Shown in pieces: positions 5,330-10,669 of a stretch of 10,669 nucleotides of DNA. Made by a program: the position numbers and the translations under genes. Every line of letters begins with the position of its first letter. The stretch's first letter is position 1. This DNA is from an uncultured Clostridia bacterium. Its GTDB lineage: Bacteria > Bacillota > Clostridia > TANB77 > CAG-465. Below the pieces are notes generated by a model, which was not told the origin of the DNA, ran no database searches, and worked only from the letters and a program-made list of their open reading frames with translations. The DNA lies in the NCBI GenBank assembly GCA_947628575.1, contig CANRAK010000045.1:1-10669 (forward strand), written 5' to 3'.

Positions 5330-7591
5330 TTATTGCTCTATAACATATTTTCCATTTATATGTCTTTGTATCTTTAACAAATCTACAGCTCTAGGTTCAG
5401 GATTAGTTTTATTTATAATTGCAGCTTTTACTTGTATAGGTTCTAAATCTAATTTTTTATTAATGTATCTTTGTAGCACTAATAAATCTCTTGCTGTTAT
5501 CATTCCTGTTCCATCTACATCGCCATATATTACTATTTCATATTCAATTATTAGCTTGTTACCATCTCTAAATTGTATTTTTGTACCTGTTCCTACTATA
5601 TCTTCATCATTTAATGTTTTATTATCTATACTTACAAACTTCATATCATAATCTGTCTGTATATTTTTTTTAATATCAGCTACTGTATTTTTTCCTAGCT
5701 CAACTCCAGATATAATATTATTTTCAAGTACTAAATCTTTTTTTACTGTTATACTCTTTCCTTCTTCGTTTGTTATAACTTTAATAGTTGCTTTAGCAGT
5801 ATATCCACCATCATCAGTTTTAAAAGTAGCTACTGTTGTACCTTCTTTTAAAGCTACTATTGTCTTTCCTTCAACTTTTGCAACTGTATTGTTATCTAAT
5901 GTTATTGTATATTCCCTATTACTAGCTTCAGCAGGTGTTATAGTTGGAGTAAGTGTTAATTTGTTACCTACAAACAATGTATACTCACTACTTCCAAGAC
6001 TAATACCATCAACTTTAGTATCTGAAACATTTATAGTACAAATTGCTTTTTTACCTTGGTCATTAGTTGTTGCAGTTATTGTAGCAATTCCAGATTTTAA
6101 AGCTGTAACCTTACCATTTTTATCTACACTTGCAATATCTTTATTTGATGTAGTCCATTTTACACTCTTATCTGTAGCATTATTTGGTTTTACTGTTGCT
6201 ACAAGATTTATACTATCACCAATATTTAAGTTTTCATATGTTGTATTTAAACTTATACTCTTTACTTTTGTATACTTATACTCATATATCCACTGTTTAA
6301 GAACATATCCTATTCTACCATCCTCATATTGCACTTTATCATAAAGAGTATTGTGTCCTATTCCTATTCTTGTAAATTTAGTTCTGTTTTCTTGTCCATC
6401 TTTTCTTTCATATATTTTCTCAGTTATAGTAGCAAAAGTATCAGGACCTGATCTTATCCAGAACTCATCTACTACACCTGAATCTCTTGGATCATCTAAG
6501 TATACCTTAGTGTTATCTGATTCAAACCATACGCCTCCTGGAAGTGGCATACTAGCCGGTTCAGATGGCATATTATTATATACCGGTATATCAAACTCAA
6601 AAGCCGCCTCTGTCATACCTGCATTTTCATATGCACTATATGACATTGATGCTTCTGTTTTTGCTCCAAATATATTAGTCATATATCCTGTTCCAAGTAA
6701 CCATTGTGCAGTGCCAGGATTATTTACATCAAATCTTTCAAAGTAAATTGTATTTTGTCCCCACTTAACATATTGATTGTATATATATGAAATTCCTCCT
6801 GCAAGAGCATCTTTTACATTAGTCCATCCATGACTTTCAGCATACGCTCTACCATTTTCAATAGCGCTTTTACCATTTGCATCATATGCACCAATATTAA
6901 AGAAATTATATATTCCATATCTACCATCTATAAGACTACCATTTATTATATTACCGCTATTTTCTTGTCTTATTCTAGATGCAATATGTACAGGGTTTAT
7001 ACCAACTTGTTTAGAAAGTGAATGTATAAGTTCAGCATAAGTAGTTCCTAAATTCTTCCACTCTCCATAATATTTATATTTACTTTTATATTCTCCACCC
7101 ATTGCTGTAGCACTAAGTATACTTTGCACTGCATTAACAGTTTGTACACTTCCTACAAATCTTAAAGCTTCAAATTGAAATATTCCATCTTCAGATATAA
7201 AGTTACGTGGGTCTAGCACATAAGCAACACCTTGCTTAGAAGCTGTAACAAATCTACCATCTTGGTAATAATTTACTCCATCTTTTTTCCACTCTGATCC
7301 AAATATATCTTCAACTAAACTTATTCCCATATTAACTTCATATGTTTCGTGAGAAAGTACTGTATTCCAATCTAAGCCGGTATGTACTGCTTTAAAAATC
7401 CAACTAGGATGTCTTTGCTTTAAAGCATCAATATATGGCTTATATGAATCTGGAAAATTATCGTCAATATATGAAACTGGTAAATTAGAAGATATTTTTG
7501 CATCGACTTTATGAAAATTTAAAGTAGATGTAACAATACTAAGTATGACAAGTATTATCACTAATTTAAATTTTAGATTCCTAGTTTTCAT
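5330..7591 (-). CDS. Secreted glucosaminidase-type autolysin with Big2 domains and C-terminal dockerin
   Basis: The 753-residue protein carries a signal peptide or N-terminal anchor (residues ~1-31, cleavage near KVDA). Residues ~50-310 are a GH73-like endo-beta-N-acetylglucosaminidase domain of the clostridial LytG-like kind. It has HIASRIRQENSG with E210 as the probable catalytic acid, then GIYNFFNIGAY and YNQYVKWGQNTIYF. It is expected to cut glycan strands of peptidoglycan. An SH3-like stretch (~385-437, ending GRIGYVLKQWIYEY) precedes two Big2 domains (~443-522, ~527-606), a linker domain (~612-688) and a type I dockerin (~689-750). In the dockerin the first calcium loop (GDVDGTGMITARDLL) is nearly canonical, while the second (IINKTNPEPRAVDLL) has lost most ligands. 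It is the first gene of a three-gene operon. AAGGAGGG lies 3 bases before the ATG, and the promoter has consensus boxes. The enzyme class is likely; exact bond specificity is not visible. Confidence 0.88.
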   Translation of the reverse strand: MKTRNLKFKLVIILVILSIVTSTLNFHKVDAKISSNLPVSYIDDNFPDSYKPYIDALKQRHPSWIFKAVHTGLDWNTVLSHETYEVNMGISLVEDIFGSEWKKDGVNYYQDGRFVTASKQGVAYVLDPRNFISEDGIFQFEALRFVGSVQTVNAVQSILSATAMGGEYKSKYKYYGEWKNLGTTYAELIHSLSKQVGINPVHIASRIRQENSGNIINGSLIDGRYGIYNFFNIGAYDANGKSAIENGRAYAESHGWTNVKDALAGGISYIYNQYVKWGQNTIYFERFDVNNPGTAQWLLGTGYMTNIFGAKTEASMSYSAYENAGMTEAAFEFDIPVYNNMPSEPASMPLPGGVWFESDNTKVYLDDPRDSGVVDEFWIRSGPDTFATITEKIYERKDGQENRTKFTRIGIGHNTLYDKVQYEDGRIGYVLKQWIYEYKYTKVKSISLNTTYENLNIGDSINLVATVKPNNATDKSVKWTTSNKDIASVDKNGKVTALKSGIATITATTNDQGKKAICTINVSDTKVDGISLGSSEYTLFVGNKLTLTPTITPAEASNREYTITLDNNTVAKVEGKTIVALKEGTTVATFKTDDGGYTAKATIKVITNEEGKSITVKKDLVLENNIISGVELGKNTVADIKKNIQTDYDMKFVSIDNKTLNDEDIVGTGTKIQFRDGNKLIIEYEIVIYGDVDGTGMITARDLLVLQRYINKKLDLEPIQVKAAIINKTNPEPRAVDLLKIQRHINGKYVIEQ

Positions 7592-7628
7592 TTTCCCTCC
7601 TTGACAAAAATAGTCATTATATATAAAA

Positions 7629-7656
7629 ATTATATCATAATCGACTACTTTGTCAA
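7629..7656 (-). promoter_or_regulatory. Promoter of the autolysin-cohesin-ASCH operon
   Basis: On the minus strand, TTGACA (7656-7651), a 16-base spacer and TGaTATAAT (-10 hexamer 7634-7629) with the extended -10 TG. Both hexamers are perfect. The predicted start is near 7622, about 30 bases before the autolysin ATG. Confidence 0.85.
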
Positions 7657-7703
7657 AGAATTTAGCATAATTTAGTATTGTATATCTAGCAAATATAACT
7701 AAA

Positions 7704-7817
7704 TTGTAATATGGATATATATCTTTATATTATAGTAGTACTTTTATATATGTTAATTCTATTTTTCACAATAAATTCACATTGCACCTCTATAATACAG
7801 TTATAGTGCATTTTTTT
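7704..7817 (+). ncRNA. Possible short transcript ending at an orphan terminator-like hairpin
   Basis: A bulged hairpin, TGCA-CCT-CTATAA / TTATAG-TGCA (7783-7810, loop TACAG), is followed directly by seven Ts (7811-7817). It resembles an intrinsic terminator with no gene before it. Upstream on the same strand, TTGTAA (7704-7709), 18 bases and TATTAT (7728-7733) could be a promoter, giving an RNA of about 78 bases (7740-7817). AT-rich DNA yields such boxes by chance, so this is tentative. No known RNA family is recognised. Confidence 0.22.
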
Positions 7818-7850
7818 ATATTTCTACAATTTTTTAACATTAGTTATAAT

Positions 7851-7879
7851 TTGACATTATACTTAATATATATTATAAT
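7851..7879 (+). promoter_or_regulatory. Consensus sigma-A promoter of glmS
   Basis: TTGACA (7851-7856), a 17-base spacer and TATAAT (7874-7879) match consensus at every position with ideal spacing. The predicted start is near 7886, about 47 bases before the ribozyme cleavage site. Such a strong promoter is consistent with control being exerted mainly afterwards, by the ribozyme. Confidence 0.9.
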
Positions 7880-7932
7880 GAGCAAAAGCGTAATTTTTCA
7901 TGGAGGTGGAAAAATTAAGAATTATTACACTT

Positions 7933-8067
7933 AGCGCATGGGCATATTTTATATATGTTGACGAGGAAGATAGTTATCGAAATATCAGCGGATGCTATCA
8001 CGGTACATTAGATATCGTTATAATATAGTTAAAAAGCAAAATCTATAATTGTAACAAAGCTATATTA
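7933..8067 (+). ncRNA. glmS ribozyme-riboswitch (glucosamine-6-phosphate-activated self-cleavage)
   Basis: The RNA lies between the glmS promoter and glmS, as in other Firmicutes. The core GTTGACGAGG (7957-7966), then TTATCGAAATATCAGCGGATG (7974-7994) and CACGG (7999-8003) match the glmS ribozyme consensus. AGCGC at 7933-7937 supplies the cleavage site between A7933 and G7934. Helices I can pair: P1 CATAT/ATATG (7943-7947 with 7953-7957), P2 GATAG/CTATC (7969-7973 with 7995-7999), P3 CGGTA/TATCG (8001-8005 with 8013-8017), and P4 TAATATAG/CTATATTA (8021-8028 with 8060-8067). P1 is short, and two normally conserved positions are changed: GCGCC is GCGCA, and CGGCGG is CAGCGG. Binding of GlcN6P would trigger cleavage of the glmS mRNA and its decay, giving product feedback. 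Identification is strong; activity with the altered pairing is not certain. Confidence 0.93.
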
Positions 8068-8149
8068 ATTCTAATAATATTTAAGAAATTGTGAAATGTT
8101 AAATTTTAAATTGTACTTTGAAAATTATATATTAGGAGGTAATAGAAAA

Positions 8150-9961
8150 ATGTGTGGAATAATTGGATACACAACGAAAAAAAATAATTCAGTAGATGTA
8201 GCAATAGCTGGTCTTAAAAATTTGGAGTATAGAGGTTATGACTCTTCAGGAATTGCCTTTAATTCAAATGAAGGATTAACTATAGTAAAATCTGCAGGTA
8301 AAATCTCTAATCTTGAAGAGAAATTATCTAAACTTTCAACTGCTTCAAACTGTGCTATTGCACATACAAGATGGGCTACTCATGGTGAACCTAATGAAAC
8401 TAATGCTCATCCACACAGAGTTGGAAAAATAACTCTTGTACATAACGGAATAATAGAAAACTATGCTTCTTTAAAAAAGGAGTTACAAGAGAAAAACTAT
8501 GAATTTAAAACTGAAACCGATACTGAAGTTGCAACTGCATACATAGATTACTGTTATAGTTTAACTAATAACAAACTACAAGCTATAGTTGATGCTTGTA
8601 AGAAATTTAGAGGTTCTTATGCTTTTAATATAATATATGAAGATGAACCTACTACTATATATGCAACTAGAAAAGATAGTCCATTAGTTGTTGGATATTC
8701 TGATGTAGGAAACTTTGCCGCCTCAGATATTTCTGCTATACTAAACTACACTAATCGTTATTCTTTAATTGACGAAGGTGAATTTATTAAAATAACAAAT
8801 AGCGTAGTAACTTTTTATAATAAAGATTTACAAGAAATATCTTCAGAAGTAAAAACAGCTACTTGGGATGCTACTCAATATCAAAAAAATGGTTTTGATC
8901 ATTTTATGTTAAAAGAAATAAATGAGCAACCAAAAGTAATTCAAGATATCTTTAATAGATACTACACTAATTGTACTTATTCAGATATAGATTTTTCTGC
9001 ATTTGATAAGATACATATCGTAGCATGTGGTAGTGCAATGCACGCAGCATTAGTTGGAAAATATCTATTACAAACTTATGCTAAAATACCTGCTATGGTA
9101 GAAATAGCATCTGAATATAGATATATAGAAGAGCTTATAACTCCAAAAACATTACTAATTGTTGTTTCACAGTCTGGTGAAACTGCTGATACAATTGCTG
9201 CCTTAAGACTTGCAAAAGAAAAAGGAGCTTATGTAATTGGTATTGTAAATGCAGTTGGCTCTACTATATCTAGAGAAGTAGATAAATGTATTTATACTTA
9301 CGCTGGTCCTGAAATAGCAGTTGCTACTACTAAAGGATACTCTTCACAAGTTGCTGTCTTCTCTACTCTAGCTTTAAATGCAATGGAGCAAAAGAATTTG
9401 TTAACTGATGAAGAAACTAATAACATAAAAAATGAGCTTTTAAATATTAAAGATAAAATAGATTACACATTAGCTCAAGCAAATACGTATTTAGATATAG
9501 CAAATGATATCTACTCACATAATGACTTATTCTTTATAGGAAGAGGTATAGATTCTGCTGTCTGTATGGAAGGTTCATTAAAATTAAAAGAAATCTCATA
9601 TATGCACTCTGAATCATATAGTGCTGGTGAACTAAAACATGGTACTATTTCTCTTATTGAAGAAGGCACTCCTGTTATAGCTATAGCAACAGATAATTCA
9701 TTATTTGAAAAAACTGTTAGCAATGTTAAAGAAACTAAAGCAAGAGGTTCTTATTCAATATTTGTAACTACTGATGAGCATAAAGATTATAATTTTGATG
9801 AATTTGCAGATAAAACAATAATTCTTCCAAAAACAAACGATTTTGCACAGCCTATACTAACAGCTATTGCTTTGCAATCTGTTGCTTATGAAACAGCAAA
9901 ACTTAGAAATTGCGATATAGATAAGCCTAGAAACCTTGCAAAATCTGTTACAGTAGAATAA
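8150..9961 (+). CDS. glmS: Glutamine-fructose-6-phosphate aminotransferase (isomerising)
   Basis: This cytoplasmic enzyme makes glucosamine-6-phosphate from fructose-6-phosphate and glutamine, the entry step to UDP-GlcNAc and peptidoglycan. The 603-residue length fits the family (~600-610). The protein begins MCGIIGY; the Cys after Met is the N-terminal nucleophile of the class II glutamine amidotransferase domain (~1-215), which also has EYRGYDSSG and HTRWATHG (72-79). Two SIS domains follow: the first with VACGSAMHAALVGKY and SQSGETADT, the second with FFIGRGIDSAVCMEGSLKLK and ESYSAGELKHG. The C-terminus PRNLAKSVTVE is the family signature. The start is 8150, not the upstream in-frame ATG at 8096, because only it exposes the catalytic Cys; AGGAGGT lies 9 bases before it. 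Regulation is by the ribozyme in its leader. No key residue appears missing. Confidence 0.98.
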   Translation: MCGIIGYTTKKNNSVDVAIAGLKNLEYRGYDSSGIAFNSNEGLTIVKSAGKISNLEEKLSKLSTASNCAIAHTRWATHGEPNETNAHPHRVGKITLVHNGIIENYASLKKELQEKNYEFKTETDTEVATAYIDYCYSLTNNKLQAIVDACKKFRGSYAFNIIYEDEPTTIYATRKDSPLVVGYSDVGNFAASDISAILNYTNRYSLIDEGEFIKITNSVVTFYNKDLQEISSEVKTATWDATQYQKNGFDHFMLKEINEQPKVIQDIFNRYYTNCTYSDIDFSAFDKIHIVACGSAMHAALVGKYLLQTYAKIPAMVEIASEYRYIEELITPKTLLIVVSQSGETADTIAALRLAKEKGAYVIGIVNAVGSTISREVDKCIYTYAGPEIAVATTKGYSSQVAVFSTLALNAMEQKNLLTDEETNNIKNELLNIKDKIDYTLAQANTYLDIANDIYSHNDLFFIGRGIDSAVCMEGSLKLKEISYMHSESYSAGELKHGTISLIEEGTPVIAIATDNSLFEKTVSNVKETKARGSYSIFVTTDEHKDYNFDEFADKTIILPKTNDFAQPILTAIALQSVAYETAKLRNCDIDKPRNLAKSVTVE

Positions 9962-9974
9962 TATTTTACCATAT

Positions 9975-10012
9975 AGAAAGCTTAACATTTATTGTTAGGC
10001 TTTCTTTTTTTT
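9975..10012 (+). terminator. Intrinsic terminator of glmS
   Basis: GAAAGC-TTAACA (9976-9987), loop TTTAT, TGTTAG-GCTTTC (9993-10004) form a 12-bp stem including one G·U, followed by eight Ts. It begins 14 bases after the glmS stop codon. Confidence 0.95.
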
Positions 10013-10013
10013 A

Positions 10014-10050
10014 TAAAAAAGCCCCATTTCTTTAATATAAAGAAACGAGG
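10014..10050 (-). terminator. Intrinsic terminator after the Rpn-like fragment
   Basis: On the minus strand, CCTC-G-TTTCTTTA (10050-10038), loop TAT, TAAAGAAA-T-GGGG (10034-10022), then C and TTTTTT. Two of the pairs are G·U wobbles in this direction that become A·C mismatches in the plus-strand RNA, so it favours minus-strand transcripts. It faces the glmS terminator, closing the convergent pair. Confidence 0.88.
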
Positions 10051-10094
10051 TTAATTTTATAATTTTTTACATTCTCTTATTTTATTATTAATAA

Positions 10095-10430
10095 TTATTT
10101 TATCTTATTTATTTCTTTTTTAGATAATCCTGTTATTCTAGTAATAATCGCTATATCAATATTTTCGGACAACATATTTTTTGCAATTTCAATTTTTCCT
10201 TGTTTTAATCCTAATATCTCACCTTTTTTTAAACCAGCTCTTTCTCCTTCATTGTAACCAGTCATTCTTATAAATCTTTCATCTATTATTGCTTTCTCTC
10301 TTAAATCTGCTAGTCTTCTCTCTCTTTCATCATTATTTATTTTTACATACTCTTTATACGCCATCTCTATACACCTATTCCTTTCTTTATTTATTTTATC
10401 TGGATTTTTTATAAACTCACACCAATCCAT
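10095..10430 (-). pseudogene. C-terminal fragment of an Rpn-family (PD-(D/E)XK) nuclease/transposase
   Basis: The 111-residue reading frame resembles only the C-terminal end of Rpn recombination-promoting nuclease/transposase proteins. MDWCEFIKNP begins it; then comes a charged helix, the RMTGYNEGERAGLKKGE repeats, and a final segment NMLSENIDIAIITRITGLSK that looks like a small HTH. The PD-(D/E)XK nuclease part, normally some 200 residues, is absent. Its ATG overlaps the stop of the next copy (TAATG), and no convincing ribosome binding site precedes it. It is therefore most easily read as the second half of a tandem duplication rather than an independent gene. It could still be translated by coupling. 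A terminator follows it. The family call rests on the C-terminal pattern and is fairly sure. Confidence 0.7.
10213..10301. repeat. Direct repeat, inner copy (partner 10581-10669)
   Basis: These 89 bases match 10581-10669 with three mismatches by eye, at an offset of 368 bases. Both encode the same stretch of the Rpn-like C-terminus. The repeat runs to the window edge, so its full length is unknown. Confidence 0.9.
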
Positions 10431-10669
10431 TAATTCTTTATTATTATCTCACTTATCTCTTCTTTAGATAATCCTGTTATTTCAGAAATAGTTTCAATAT
10501 TAATGTTTTTAGACAACATATTTTTGACAATTTGAAGATTCCTTTCCTTTATGCCCAACATCTCACCTTTCTTTAAGCCCAATATCTCACCTTTTTTTAA
10601 ACCAGCTCTTTCTCCTTCGTTGTAGCCAGTCATCCTTATAAATCTTTCATCTATTATTGCTTTCTCTCT
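10430..10669 (-). CDS. C-terminal part of an Rpn-family nuclease/transposase gene (runs off the right edge)
   Basis: The frame is open through the right edge; its first visible residues, REKAIIDERFIRMTGYNEGE, are identical to residues 44-63 of the neighbouring fragment. It is therefore the end of a longer gene, not a 67-residue protein. It carries an additional KKGE unit (GLKKGEILGLKKGEMLGIKE) and a C-terminal HTH-like segment (NINIETISEITGLSKEEI). Rpn proteins are DNA nucleases that stimulate RecA-independent recombination; their genes are often multicopy. Whether the nuclease domain is present upstream cannot be seen. Its stop overlaps the start of the downstream fragment by one base. Confidence 0.7.
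   Translation of the reverse strand, partial: REKAIIDERFIRMTGYNEGERAGLKKGEILGLKKGEMLGIKERNLQIVKNMLSKNINIETISEITGLSKEEISEIIIKN
10554..10601. repeat. Two 24-base tandem units coding GLKKGEIL / GLKKGEML
   Basis: Units 10554-10577 and 10578-10601 differ at three of 24 positions. Each encodes eight residues of a charged, probably helical repeat. The neighbouring copy has one clean unit plus a degenerate one, so the unit number has changed since duplication. Confidence 0.75.
10581..10669. repeat. Direct repeat, outer copy (partner 10213-10301)
   Basis: This is the second copy of the near-identical segment in the tandem Rpn-like reading frames. The offset of 368 is not a multiple of three, so the two copies lie in different frames of the same strand. 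Confidence 0.9.

Noticed and set aside
5889..6746. Plus-strand open frames of 151 and 131 residues opposite the autolysin
   Set aside because: They are hydrophobic shadow frames antisense to a clear multidomain protein, without ribosome binding sites or recognisable domains.
8096..8149. N-terminal extension of GlmS by 18 residues from an upstream in-frame ATG
   Set aside because: It would bury the catalytic Cys that must follow the first Met, and the AGGAGGT site lies inside the extension, correctly spaced for the ATG at 8150.
9511..9723. Minus-strand 70-residue frame within glmS
   Set aside because: It is the shadow of the conserved second SIS domain of GlmS.
10554..10601. CRISPR-like repeats at the right end
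   Set aside because: The units are contiguous with no spacers and lie in a coding frame.

Overview
The window is strongly AT-rich, and most codons end in A or T. It has near-consensus sigma-A promoters, strong GGAGG ribosome binding sites and intrinsic terminators with T-runs. This points to a low-GC Firmicute, most likely class Clostridia. A glmS ribozyme, dockerin/cohesin-type surface proteins and Rpn-family nuclease remnants fit an uncultured gut clostridium, but no marker here fixes a genus.

Layout, left to right. (1) 1-1233, minus: the first 411 codons of alanyl-tRNA synthetase, with its own consensus promoter and a short hairpin leader. (2) 1392-2408, minus: a single-gene unit with its own promoter and terminator, encoding a YgiT/MqsA-type zinc finger + HTH + Panacea (SocA/DUF4065) protein. 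This is a toxin-antitoxin antitoxin architecture, but no toxin gene lies beside it. (3) 2620-3339, plus: a short TtcA-family tRNA 2-thiolation enzyme, ended by a bidirectional terminator shared with the facing operon. (4) 7591-3379, minus: a tight three-gene operon. It encodes a secreted glucosaminidase-type autolysin with two Big2 domains and a C-terminal dockerin, then a single-pass membrane protein with a cohesin-like domain and two cadherin-like sandwiches, then a small ASCH-domain protein. (5) 7592-8149: a gene-free divergent region holding the autolysin promoter, an orphan terminator-like hairpin, a perfect-consensus glmS promoter and a glmS self-cleaving ribozyme. (6) 8150-9961, plus: glmS. 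(7) 10095-10669, minus: tandemly duplicated C-terminal ends of an Rpn-type PD-(D/E)XK nuclease/transposase gene; the nuclease part is absent from the inner copy and off-window for the outer one.

How it works together. GlmS makes glucosamine-6-phosphate for peptidoglycan, under product feedback through the ribozyme. The divergent operon encodes a putative peptidoglycan hydrolase. Its dockerin and its neighbour's membrane-tethered cohesin-like domain suggest a private cohesin-dockerin pair that anchors an autolysin at the membrane surface. That pairing is the most interesting hypothesis in the window; the sequence shows the domains and the gene order, not the binding.
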